Source: Dreissena polymorpha
Lineage: Eukaryota > Mollusca > Bivalvia > Myida > Dreissenidae
NCBI RefSeq assembly: GCF_020536995.1
Contig: NC_068357.1
Location: 131,042,352 to 131,106,351, forward strand
Direction of reading: 5' to 3'
DNA: 64,000 nucleotides
Position numbers and translations under genes: made by a program. The stretch's first letter is position 1. The number at the start of each line of letters is the position of its first letter. The notes below the pieces were generated by a model, which was not told the DNA's origin, made no database searches, and saw only the letters and a program-made list of their open reading frames with translations. Of the stretch, positions 24,372 through 38,700 are shown in pieces.

Positions 24372-26679
24372 GACTCAATTAAGAAACGGACGCATTAAAC
24401 AACAACAAAGCTACATTTGTGTTACAACTACATTTTCAGGTTTGATAAAATTTTGTTAAATTCTAGTAGGACCTTATATATGATCTACCTGTTCAGTAAT
24501 ATAATTTAATTTAATTTGCTTGGTGGTATGTTGGTGTTTTAAATTTATACAACAACAAGGTAATGTTTAAAATTTTAAATGTCTTTGAACATAATGCGAA
24601 GCGTCTTGGTAAATTGTTAATGCTGATGTAACTGTTGTTTTAATGTATCAAATACTCGTTGTTAAAAAAATGGGTAGCATACGTTTGTACAGATTTTTTA
24701 TGTAAGGATTTCATGTTCAACTCATATATAAGCTTATTTAAGTTGCCTAATTTGTTTGGTTGTATATTATGTTGCATTCTGCATGTGCTCAACTCATTCT
24801 TATTATTAAATATGTTTGACACCGTGTTATATATATTAGACATTGTTATTATTTAAATTATTAATATGTCGTATATGATGTATTATCTGAGCTTAATTTT
24901 CTCGTCTTTTCAACTTAGTGTGCGTTCAATATGCTCATATACATTTGCTAACTACGACTTTTGACATTATTGTATAATCATGTTATTATACATGCTATTC
25001 AGATTTTTGGCTTACCTTGACTTATCAAATGGTGATGTTTTGCATAGTAGTGCTTTTTATCGGAGCGCCAAACTTATTCGACCAAGATTTAACAGTAAAT
25101 TTAGTGAAGTTTTTCTGATTGCAATATTTTAGTACTCCACCTTTCGCTTGCTTAAGCTGCTGGATCCTATAGCGCAATACATTTAGAACACTATAGTATA
25201 TAATATATATTACTATTATTATATTATTATATGGTATTGGTATTTTTATAATTATGTAGGCTTTATTTTGGACCACCGGTTTATATATTAAATTAAACAT
25301 TATAATGATCAGTGTAGTAACAAAACAACTACGACTGTCAAGAAAAATATCGTGCGTCGCCGCGACTGTAAAGAAAAATATCAAGTATCGCTTCGTGTAT
25401 CTAGTGTCGTCCTTGATGAAAGAAGTGCGAGATTATAGATGGCACTATCCGGATTTCGTACGAAACGCATGAAATTATAACAAGAACAATCGCGCACGTT
25501 TCACAAATTATCCAGTTTGAGAATTATTAATATTTAGTATGGACATTGAAAAACATGTTCGGCTTCATCATTACATGAACACAGTCTCACAACAAAGAAT
25601 TTATTTAGCTCAGACACGAAGGCTGTTGAGAATAGTAATTAAGAATAAAGTTCCAGATAGACTATATAATTACGTTGGAAAAACATGCTAGTCAATATAA
25701 AATTAAAGTATATAAAGACAAAAAAACAATGAATAACAACAATCCATGTTGCAAGTGTTAAAATGGACATATGGCAGAATTCAAATCACATTAGTGTTAG
25801 ACATCACTTTATACATGTCTAAAACACTCATGTCAATGAATTCATCAAAATCGAAGACAAATAATCATTTTTTTTCTACCTCTCGAAACCTCGTAACTGC
25901 AGAAGCCAGCCATTTTGTGTGAAATTTGGTTTACCTTCTTCATCCATGGTTTATCGACGTACAAGGGGGATCGGGATTACTAGAACATATTGAAACATTA
26001 CCATTCGACCTGCGTCTATGTTAACCCGGCGTTGTTTAATTCCGTATTCTAAGTTTAAAATAGAGGTTTACGGCATTTCACACGTGGGTATTCGAAGATG
26101 TTCGGTACAGATGTTTCATTATCTTATTCGTTAATATTAAATCATTTCTTGTGCTGAAAATGTACTCAAAATATGTTTCAATATACAAAAAATAATATGG
26201 CAAATGGACCAAAATGAGTTAGGTCTGTACGTCGGTCCTGCGGTGTCGCTTTGCAAAGATATACAAAAAAGGTCAACACGTTTGAATTATAAAATTGTAT
26301 AAGAAATACATTCAGTCAAAATAAAATGGTTAAACTTAATTTTCACGAAAAGTATATGACCATCGAGTAAGTTCCATGTTTTCAAAACTTGTGTGGTGTC
26401 TTTTAGATCAAACAATCGCTAGACTGACCATTTATTGCCACATTAAAGACACTTGAGGGATAGCCTTAAGTTTCTATCGACAATCAAGTACATGCAAATT
26501 TATAACATAACGTGTTTTAAAATTTTATTTTTGAGACATTGATCCCTTTTCTCAATAGTTTAAATGCACGCTAAAAGCGAAAAATCTACGTCGGTAAGTG
26601 AAAAGTACACGACGCTTTTACGCCAAAATCTGATAAATATTATTACGCCGTAAATGCGCCGAACCGTACGTCACGGATA
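24372..26679. other. Gene-free spacer before the ciliary gene
   Basis: No supported gene. AT-rich; small open frames have no recognisable domains. Confidence 0.5.
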
Positions 26680-26687
26680 TGACGTCA
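26680..26687. promoter_or_regulatory. Consensus CRE/ATF site upstream of the ODAD1-like gene
   Basis: TGACGTCA lies 43 bp upstream of the proposed first ATG (26730) and may sit in the core promoter. CREB/ATF binding is inferred from the consensus only. Confidence 0.4.
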
Positions 26688-26729
26688 TGTCTTCACAGTA
26701 GACGTTGACATCAGGTTTTGGGATTTGTA

Positions 26730-29700
26730 ATGTGGAAGAAGTACAACAAAATTGGTAAGACTCCCGTCTTTATTTATCTAAGAACTGATTCATGACATTT
26801 ATTTACAAGATTCTGCAATTCAATACGTGTTTTCGAGGCCGTTGTTGCAATATTTGTGTCGTGTAAATATAATATTCGCAAATATACATTTTTAATATTC
26901 GCATTTACAATCCGGAGCAAAGATGTAAAGTGTGAAAAACATTATTTTCCATACTTTATCAATTTGACATTAGACTTTCTTAAATGCTGGTATTCTTTAT
27001 GCAATAATTATCCTCATCAAGATGACTTTGAAATACGGAAAATGGCAAATATAGACCATATAAGCAGTGTTCTGTTTAATGCAATAAAAAAAACTAATAT
27101 GTTTGAGTTTTGACGTTGCGAGCACATTGCAATGAATATTCCACAAAAATACTGTTTACATTTGTCTCTAAAATGACCGTTCGGTATTATATTAAAAAAT
27201 GATTTGTTTTAAGTACGCCAATAAAGGATCAATAAATGAAAGCTAAAAAACAAGTGTTATTGCATACCGAACACAGTCGCTTTAAAAAGTTCTCTTTCCT
27301 TCAAAGCGGGAGGAGGCGCCACTATGCCAACCAATGCCGTCCAGACGGCGAAACGTTCCGTGAGCGGCGACCACGACGACCTAGATGAATCCCAGCTCGA
27401 GCAGGAGCTGTGTCGTCTGCAGCGCCAGTTGCACGCGATGGAGGGTGACAGACGCGCCTATAGCGAGGAGACGTGCAATCTCCTACGAAAACAAAAGTAT
27501 ATAGGGAAAATATGTTATTAAAATTACAGAAATATACTTAACTTTATAGACGGATTTTTATATCAAATGTGTTTGGTCTTTACCATTGTGTAAGTACACT
27601 AGATAATCGCATTCTATTATATGCGTTACTTTGGTATAAAACGAAATATAAGTGAATTTTTCCCCGTTGTTCAAGGTTTCGATTAAATAACTTCATTTCA
27701 ATAATGTTATTATACCCATAATTCTAAAAGTCTACCATTTAAAAATGTAAGTCGAATTTGAAAATGTGTTGATCTCGGTATCATATAGATTTTTCATATC
27801 GTGATTATATAATATAAGTATGTTCAATTGTGAACGGATCAATTGTGAAAAAAAAGTAAATTTACGTTAAGTTTTTTACCCATCATGTACTTCGGGCTAC
27901 GTAACCGAACACGACTGATTAAAAATATTTTATATAATTATAAGTTAAAAATTTCAATATGTTCAACCCATTACTAAGCGTTATTAGAATAGTTGTATGC
28001 ATGTTCTGGATATTTTTTCCAGGTCAGAAATCGCGAGTCTCAAGAAGGAAAATGAGGAGATCGGCAAAGTATTACGACTGGCCAAGAGCGACCGGAACGT
28101 GAGCGCGGATGGGCGGGACATCGAGAAGCTGCTCACTTTGATTGACCAGCTGGACGAATACAAAACGAAGTGTGTGCGGGAGGAGCGAGAAATCAAGCAA
28201 CTTGACAGCGAGGTATGACTTGTTCAGTGTGTCATCGAGGAGCGAGAAATCAAGAAACTTGATAGCGAGGTATGACATGTTCAGTGTGTGCGTGAGGAGC
28301 GAAATATTTAGCAACTTGACAGCGAGGTATGCGATATTCAGAGTTTAAAAAAAGCACACACGTCTGAAAAGCTACAATTCAGCTAGTTTTAAATTCACAA
28401 AACAACGCTCGTGATGCATTAAAACTTTTCGATGTATCAAAATGTCATTTAAAGAACGTCGAAGGAGAACACTTTAAGATACTTGTACGAAATGTGTATA
28501 GTTTCGGCAAATGGAGTATGCATTGTTGTTTTGTATATCGTGTTGTTTGTGATGTTTATTGTCATGCGTACCAAAGACTTTCGTTGTCTCCATGGGCTAT
28601 TTCGACAAAACCTTAATGCATTCTTACAAAGATTGCGCGGGTTCAAGACATGATCAACGAGGAGCAGAAGTTGATGGGAAGCGTGACAGAGGAGACCGCG
28701 TCTATCATCGTGTCAAAGCGATTGCGTATCACAGAGAACAGGCTCAACCAGGTAGGCGCTCTTTAAACACGCTCGAGAAACGGAATATATTTATAACCAG
28801 GTAACCGCTCATAATAAACCCACAAGAACTAACAATATTTAACAAACTGTCGTAAAAATATTTGACTGCAAATATGATTCTTAATGCAGTTCTTATATAA
28901 TTAAACGGAAATGAAGGTCACCATTGAAGGTAACAAGTAGCTTTAAACTTCAGAATAATACCGCTTTATATGCACCATAAGAAGAGCATATACCATTCGC
29001 ACCGTCAGCCATGGTTGGGTTTGTCCGTTCAGATTTATTGTCTGCTGCTTTTTTTTAATGTATAGCTGGGTCCTCATTTGGGTAAGTGAAAGTTCAATAC
29101 AGGTCTCGTCAAAAGTCATGCATTTTTTGTTGCGCTACACACTTTATTATAAGAACGGATTTTTGACAAATTCGTCGATCAGAAATATTGTATAGCCTTC
29201 TTGTCTGACAATCCCATGTTCCGGGGCATACGTCACATCCTGTGACGAGTCTCATCTGCTTATAAATCTTGGTCTTCTTATATGCGTTCGACACATACAG
29301 GAGTTGATGAAGTTCAACAACCAGCTGGCGACGAACGCGCGACTCCGCGAGGAGCTGGATCATCTGCGCCAGGAGAAGGCGGTGTTTGACTCCCTGCACA
29401 AGCGGCTCACAAAGCGGCTTGAGGATACTAAGCACCAGATCAGCGACTGCATCGCGCAGGCGTCAAGCGCATACGAGGAACGGTACTGTTGCGTCAGTTT
29501 GTATCGGGTGCCTTCTTTGTCTAACAAAACAGGGCCCGTATTCACCAACCCATTCTTAGACTTAAGAATAAAAAAACGACTTGGAACCAAAAAAAATGCA
29601 TATAGATATGAATATATAGATGCCTCCACTGGTAATTTCGTCATACCACAATGTTCTACATGAAGAATGCAAGTGATAGAGGTGTTTTATAACAATTTTT

Positions 29701-32700
29701 GCTCAAAATTTAAGCACTAATTGAATATATCAATTTAAAGAATATTCTTTAGTCTTAGACTTAAGTCTAAGAATTGTTTGGTGAATACCGGCCCAGGTTC
29801 TTATACATAAGAACATAATTCAGAAGGAATGTTTACTTCATTTAATAGAATTCCTTGTTAAAGTTGATGTGGTTTTGAAAATCAAAATGTGTTTATGTTG
29901 TTAGGTTCGCATACAATTTTAATTAAAACATTGTCGCGTTTGATAAGGAATGTCTGCAGACTGTATTGCAATAATAAGCATTTTAGTTTCAATTAATCAT
30001 TTTAAGACAGACGTTAGATTATAAAAAATATGGCCTGCTTTAGCGAAACGACATGTGTTATACAATTTTGTTAATTATTATTAATTCACTGTGTTTATAA
30101 TTTCTCACCAATGGACAAATGAGGGATTACTTGTAGGCACAAACTTTTTTGGTATTTTTTTTTTTTGATTCATGTATACAGGTCTTCGATTAAATCATTC
30201 ATAACATAATGGTATACACTTATCATATATTGACACTCAGTATCCTTATGATGTAAAGGCGTACACGCAATACATAAGCGTAACACGTGACAATAAAGAC
30301 ACATGTTATTTGTTTCATATTGTAGATTATCGATCTTAAAACACCAGTGATCAAAGAGATCCATACTTTTACAAGTGGCTGAACCACGTGGAGAAATATT
30401 TACTTAGCATGATCGCGAGTGGCTTAGAATATGTGATATATTGCGAAACCACAGTTGTTCTTAATTTAATGCTTTTATTACGCCTGTTGACATTTTAAAG
30501 AGTGAAACTAGATAATTTTCCAGGTATATACATCACAATTACATCTTCATTTCTATATGTTCATATACACTTCGGGAAAGCATAAAATGAATGTGACACC
30601 TAATCATCTTTTTACAGTAGCAATGTACACCATGTATAAGTGAGTCCTTCCACTTATAGATCGAATGTAGTTCTACACTATTTCGCGTGTATATAACATC
30701 TTTGATAACAACTTTCAGCGACGAGGCGCAGACGAAAATGATCGCGCTAAAGGAACGTTCAGACAAGGACATGGCACAACAGGAAATGGAGATGAAGGAG
30801 CTGCTGCGCATCATCAAGCACGACGACATGCTCAAGGAGTTCATGGGCGTCAAGGCGCAGGACCGACACGACTTCCGGGAGGAGGAATCAGCCAAGAGGC
30901 TCAAGGGGAAAGGTCAGTGGACTTTAAATCGAGAGTTAAGTGTAAAATTGGTGTACTGATGTCGACACGTAGATCAGATACAATAAGAACTTCGGGCAAA
31001 CTTAAACACATCACCATTTTTGCCGATATTCCGATATCAAATTTTTGGTTGTGCGTGTTTCAAACGTGCAAAACGTTCGAATGTAAGTGCTTCTATTATG
31101 TATGTATGGATGTATGAATATTCATTTGAAGTAGTTCAATCCTTATTGCAAAACACTGGGAACGTCTTTTATAATATATATGTACATATTATGGTAAAAA
31201 AAATGTCACAAAAAGAAGTTCAAGCATTGCAACCGCCGAGTTCTAACATTTTGCTCTGCGGTTGTGTACCGCCGGGTTCTAACATTTTGCACTGCGTTGT
31301 GTATGCCTGTATACACGACTGGCCGCTTGCAGACACGGCCGACCACGAGACGGACGTCGAGAAGCAGACTATCCGGCAGCTGGAGAAGGCATTCGAACGC
31401 GTGACCGACGCCACCGGCGAGAGCGACATCACCACCATTGTCAACAACTTCATTCGCAAGGAGGACGAGAACTTTGCGCTCTATAATTATGTACGGTAGT
31501 CATAAGCATATTAAGTGGTAGATGAAACCTAACATATCATAATTAAAAAATTCTTCATCACGATGCTTTACATTCAGGACAATTGAAATGATAAAATACA
31601 AAATATGTAGGAGCGACTATAAAATTAATATTATGACCGAAAATCAATAAACATATGGTGATTCACTTCTAACTTGTTTTTTTTTCAATTTTAATGCGTA
31701 TAAACCGAAGTGTTTGCTTTGTTATATGGCGTCGTGATGTCATTTTACAAATGTGTGCACGGCATCGTTGACACTCCGCTTTATTGACTGTATTCTTTCA
31801 CAAACCATGAAAATCAAGTTTAGCGATAAGTATAACTATGAACATTAGGCCAACAGTTTTATATGTTCTGTTTTACGGGACCGCCGACCCTAATTTTGGC
31901 CAAAATGAAATAAAAATAAAATTCAATAACCTTAATTTTGTTTTCCTTTTTCCCGCCGACCGTGAAATTTCATAACGTTAAAAATTAAAATTCGCCAAAG
32001 GTTTTACCTATTCCCTGAAATGCCCGGATAAAAATGGACTTAACCCGACGCTTGCTTAGTATCGGCTTTTTCATTGGTCGTTTGACTTACATATTGTTCG
32101 CGGATTTAGCCGAATACGATTTTACTTTGCTCTCCACACATCTCTCTCTATATTGCGGAGGAAACCGACGATAGTCGATGTATTCCGATGTTTTTACACA
32201 CGTCCAAGATGGCGGCAAGCAGACGAGAAATTTGCAATGAGCGGCGGAAATGATAAATAACATTCAAATTAACAACGAATATCATATGGTTATTAGGGAA
32301 TAATTGAATGCGTGTGTCATTTAATGCAAAATATTATGTTTGAGATAAGAAAACAACAAATATTTATTAGAAATATGCAAAGTGAATGTGCGTCAGGGAA
32401 ACCATTGTTGGAAAATTGGAGTTCAGTCTACTCACAAAGTTAAAGCATTTAAGATGAGTATCGTTCAAAAATGGAAAGAGACAAACATGATTTGATTTAT
32501 ATGTTATTGGATCTGTGTATAATCAGATTCATATGCATATTCTGCATTATTATGATTGTCACGCTGTACAGTTTACTGAAATAGCATTGAAATGAGGATG
32601 TCAAGTGCAAGATATTGAAAGGTAAACCAATTAAATATATTATTTTAACTCCATTTAATACATCATTAACACAGCAAGAACACTAAAGCGTGTTTGTAGA

Positions 32701-35700
32701 TATTCGTTCATGTTTTCACCATATAATATATTATTTTTTTCAAATGCTGAATTAATACTCTTAAAGAGGTTGTGATTAAATGGTGTATTTAAGAATCTAT
32801 AGATTATAAGTGTACACGTTTATTATACATGTGGAAGGATATTAACTGAACGTTGTCTTCATTGTGAGAAGACTTTAAAGCAGCACTTTATCAAAATGCT
32901 GTCAAACATGCACTTAACAATTTTAATTCTGTTCTTATAATCATATTTATTATGTTTATCGTGCTAATTTTCCCTACCAAATGGCACAGGCTGTAACAAA
33001 AAAAGAAATAAAATCACTCACTTTTGTTAAGTGTATATATCAAAGAACACTGGATAGAGAGCCCTCACACTTGCTCATCCTTAACATAATGCTTGTTTGC
33101 TTGCTATCACAATGATTGACAGTTAAAACTGCATATTAAAATTTAATTTTTAAACAACGAACATCATACAAAGTAAAAAAAACACACTTAAATAATAGAT
33201 GAGATGTATGCCACAGCAAACCAGCATTTTTAAAGATGGCATTGCAGGCTTGGGACTGTCGAGGTGCTATTGTAGGAAATCTAGTGTTAGAAGTACAACA
33301 ACATCAACACTACTACACTCTACTACACTACACGCGTGTTTAGTCTCTATTAAAGTAATATACATGCAAAAGGTGCTTTTACCTATAAATATATATTAAA
33401 GTATGTCTACTATTATTATAAAAAGCTTCTACAAGAGTGTAATGAGATATATAAAACACTTCAAGGTTAATGCAAGTATACATAAGGTTAAATTGGCTGA
33501 GATTTTAAATTTAAAAAAAAATATCGGTTTAGACAGTTTTATTTTTATTTTTTTGGTCGACTGCTCACTTTTCATGCTTTTGTTTTTATTGTTATTTATC
33601 CCCCCCCCCCCGACTCAATTTTTTTTGAAAAATATCCCGTAAAACAGAAAATAAAAAAAATGTTGGCCTTACGGGTCATATTTTTTTATTTTACAATTGA
33701 TACATCGCTTACTGTATAGTCGACCTTAATACTTATTATAGATGGACCATATGTACTGTATAGTCGATCTCAATACTTATTATAGATGGACCATAATGTC
33801 CGTGTATCTCTGTGGGAGACGATGTACGCTAAACGTTTTGGCCTTAATGTTTTAATGTTCTGTCTGTATATGTAGATTTGATTACGATTGTTTTGGACGC
33901 TCTATTTGTTTTGTGATTAGTTCTGGTGAAAGTTTGATGATCAGCTTGCCCGTACACCGGCTTAAATCCCCAATGCTTTGCATCGTCCGTTTGAATGCGG
34001 TGATCCAAGTTTTGAACTTTGTATGTTTATAGCTTGTGTTCTGTAATAAAAGTAATGGATAAGGACAAACATTTCTCTCTTGATAGTTTCTGTAGTTGCT
34101 TTGTTTACTTTAACATAGAACACTACTGTATTACATTCAGCATGTTGAATATTCATAAGATTAACACAATTTGTTCCGATATAACATCTATATAATCAAC
34201 TGTCCCTTCTCCGCCAGGTGAACGAGCTTAACGACGCATTGGAGGCGATACAGGAGGAGACCGCTAATACCCAGGAGGAAATCAAGCGATTCCATGACGA
34301 AAACATCAAGAGCGAGGATAACAGACGAAAAATGATCAGAGAAATGGAGGTACGTCGACATCACAGTGTTCTTTATTTCATGTCCAGTGAAGATTATCAT
34401 TTTGTTTTCAGGAAAAAATCTGATGGGTTTAATTAAAAAATGTATATGTTTCATGTTTTAATTATAACATGTATCCGTAGGCATCATTATATTAATAAAA
34501 AATATATCAAAGTATATTAATCTGAAGAATATTTCGGGTCTGCCAAGATGAACTTAATGTGGTTTACATTTGCCTATTTTGTATAACATGTTCGTACAGA
34601 AAAAAAACCGTCGTCTTAGTCACGTTACTTGCCTTTAGAGTTTGTTTAGTTTCCATATTAATCCATTAATTTATATGCTTTTAATCATCTAAGTTAAGTA
34701 ATTCTTTCAAAGCAAACGTGAACTCACTAATAAAGGTACGAATTTTGCAATATAACAAAGTTTAGACTAGTTATATCGTTTATATTAGGAAAAAATGGTA
34801 CTCTGTGAGATAAATTCGTTACCGAATAATTTCAATATTTCGTCAGTATTTGGCCTATGACCAATCAGAAAAGTAAACGTAAAATGACGTCATCTTTTTT
34901 TTTTCTTGACGTCGCTTTACGTTTTCTTTGAAATACATGTACTAGCTCAACTAGCAAACACTACATAGCTCGTAGATGTTATTTCGTCCATTCTTGATAA
35001 AGAATAATACTAGGGTAGATAGATTTGTGACCGTTAAGTTTCCATTTTATTTCAGTATTTGCATAATATCCGATCATAAATGAAATTATGTTAAATGAAA
35101 TGTGGACAATGGCATTATTACAATCTTAGTTTGATCATGATATATCTTATTTTGATATAATGTTATTCTATGTAACAGTTATGTACTACCCCTCACGATG
35201 TAATTCACGTTTAAAATTTGGCTGGATCCATGCTCTCGTAAATATTAATGAAACGACTCCGTAATGAAGCCGTTTAACTAACAGTATACATTATGCTGCA
35301 GTTGGAGGCAGAACGCTTCGTGCGCGAGGCGGACGACGCCGAGCAACAGAACACTGTCGTCTGCAAGGTCCTCGACGAGATGCGAGTTGGCGTGGAAAAA
35401 CTGTTTAAGGTGAACTTGTGTTAGTTTGCGCTTTCATGTATCCCGAAACAGGGCCGGCAAGTTCTCGTATATACCGCCTATCTGTTCGGGACACATGTGG
35501 TTAGCGCGTGGCTATAGAAATTAGTAATGATATTCTTTTGAATGAAAAATATATATATAACAAGGTATTCAACCCGATTCACGTATGAAATCTTCAGGAG
35601 TAAAGCCACACCTTCGCGTTGGAGCAATGAAATCAATCGTTTGTTTAAAATGTCGGCCAGTTGAAATGCATGTAAACAAAGGTTTCAAACGGCACTGGTA

Positions 35701-38700
35701 AGTTAGTTTTGATGCATAACGTAACGGCAAGAACGGTAAGAATTTTTTTTATACGTTCTATTGAATTACGGTACCTTAGTATGTGCACTTTGGCTGGAAA
35801 ATGCCCTTCACTACGTGAATATTTCAGTCTTGGATCGGGTCTGATCGATGACGAGTAGGTCACGCGAGTTGTGTGTCATGTTATATGCACGAATCGAATA
35901 TGTAACACGAGTGAGTCATTGAACCTTATATATCCAGGCAATAAATCAGGATTGAGATTATAGTAAGATGAAATTTTACAAACATGCCTAGACTTTTGTC
36001 ATGAAAGCGCTTTTATATAGCGAGAGCTGAGTTCTTTATTCTCTGTGCACTTATGTTTTGTTCGTTTGGTTTTGAGCTATGGAAAATTGTTTGGCCGATA
36101 AATGGTATGGTACTTAGTATTGCCTATAGTTGCTTCATAGTAAATTTGTAGTTTACTAACGTAATTGTGGAAATTCGTTTAAAAGCCGAATGCCACATTT
36201 TCATGACCAATTCCTAAATCGATCAATCTAATTACAATAGTACTTTTCTTCCTGATTACCGACACTTTTTAACAAATAAAAAACACTCGTTTTAGTACAC
36301 CTGAAATGCAAAATTCGCGATTGAATACGGTTGTAGGAAGCAGGTAATAAGTAAGGATTTATGTATTTATGTACGCAGTAATAATTCTCTTTGCTGGAAT
36401 AGCAAAACTCTTTAAAGAATAGCAAAATAAAAAATAAACTCATTTTAAGTAGAAAATAAAACTCGGATATCTAGAATGGCTAATATGTTGTAAGTCTCTG
36501 TCTCTGTTGTTCGACATGTCTGTTATCGGGAATCAAAGTGCTGCACCACCTATTAAAACACGCTCTATATGCGTTCGTATCGGGAATCAAAGTGCTGCAC
36601 CACCTATTAAAACACGCTCTATATGCGTTCGTATCGGGAATCAAAGTGCTGCACCACCTATTAAAACACGCTCTATATGCGTTCGTATCGGGAATCAAAG
36701 TGCTGCACCACCTATTAAAACACGCTCTATATGCGTTCGTATCGGGAATCAAAGTGCTGCACCACCTATTAAAACACGCTCTATATGCGTTCGTATCGGG
36801 AATCAAAGTGCTGCACCACCTATTAAAACACGCTCTATATGCGTTCGTATCGGGAATCAAAGTGCTGCACCACCTATTAAAACACGCTCTATATGCGTTC
36901 GTATCGGGAATCAAAGTGCTGCACCACCTATTAAAACACGCTCTATATGCGTTCGTATCGGGAATCAAAGTGCTGCACCACCTATTAAAACACGCTCTAT
37001 ATGCGTTCGTATCGGGAATCAAAGTGCTGCACCACCTATTAAAACACGCTCTATATGCGTTCGTATCGGGAATCAAAGTGCTGCACCACCTATTAAAACA
37101 CGCTCTATATGCGTTCGTATCGGGAATCAAAGTGCTGCACCACCTATTAAAACACGCTCTATATGCGTTCGTATTTCGGTGAATACTATCAACATTTCAG
37201 TATTTGATGCACAGAAATTACTATTTACTCTTACATGGCGAAAAACGTGTATAGTTACCTTGTTGAACTAAGTACTGATATTCTAGTTCATGATGTTTTC
37301 AGATGGAATTTTCTCTCTATTTTTTTTGGGGGGGGGGGGGTGGGGGTGGAGATATCTGCCATTCTTCTGGGAAATTCTTTCTTCGCAATACAAAAGGATG
37401 ATGGTGGTGGTGGTTATAATTATTATGATGATGATGATGATTCAGTGCATTACCACTGCAACAGCGATCCGAAACGATCCTTGGAATTGCTTATTCAAGC
37501 CAATAATGAATATGCTGGAACTCTTTACCAGTAAAAAGTTTATGATAAGCCAGTAAAAAGTGTATGATGATTGAGTATAAAGAGTATGATAAGTCAGTTC
37601 TTTAATGATAAAATATGACATTTCTGCGGTGAAATAACAGCAGTGAAAATAAAGAAATTGTTATTCTCACCGATGAAAATAACACATTTTCGGAAATTCT
37701 TTTTCTATTTTTAGATTATCATAAATAATTTTATATATCTTTTCTATGATCACGAGTGAATTAAAATCGATATTCCACCGAATCCAACCAATTTTTTTTT
37801 TATTTCATGCTTTTTCACCATTTATTTACATTGTAAAAGAGTTTAACTGATAATTTCACTGGTATAATGACGTCATTTCGTCACACTAATGACATCATTT
37901 TATGTATTGAAATGTATTGAGGCACGTCACGGGAGAAAGGGTAACAGCTGTTAATTATTTTCTTGGAAAGGGGGCATACAAAAGAAAATTTGTTCATGTC
38001 AGTGTAAGATCGTTTGTTATTTTACTCGTGATCATAGAAAAATAATATATATATATACGATCTTACACTGACATGAACAAATATCCTCTATTTATTATTC
38101 AGTATTAAGCGAAAGGTGAGTCTATCATGTAAAGGATTATGGCTTTCATATGTTGCATTAAGACGTTATGCCATAAATTATGGTCCGCACCAAACTATTA
38201 AAATAATACTCAGAAACGTCCCGAAAAGGCTTCAAACAAATAAAGATCATTCAGTGACTCTTTATTTTAAATATTTAATCGCATCTTATGACATATCAAT
38301 TTAGATATACATTTAAAAATCATTTATTTTTTAACTAAAACAGGTTTGAATAAATATCTATTCTTCTCATTCTTTTAAGTAATCATGAATGACGTAAATA
38401 TTGTAATAGCATTCAATAGCATCATGATTAGTAATACGTGCTCGAAAGCAAAATAAAGTAAAACTTGCAAGAAAGCAAGAAGTATTTCAGGATTACATCG
38501 CAAGTACACTCAATGTTGAAGGCCATCAATCTGAAATCCCGTGTCCTTGTGGTATAGGAGGCGCCCGTCTCTCAAGGTGATACCCCTGCACGCATCCATC
38601 ATGGCCTCCTCGAGGTGCGGGCTGTCAGTTGGCAGGATGCCGCCCTCCGCCGCCGCCGCCATTCTGATGATGCGACCAAACAACCACGCCTCCTGGGTGG

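Noticed and set aside
26856-27113. 85-codon frame in the first intron of the docking gene
   Set aside because: No domain; lies wholly within the inferred intron.
36480-37271. Open frames of 214-254 codons on both strands
   Set aside because: They are the 54-bp satellite read through in several frames; no splice or start context supports a protein.
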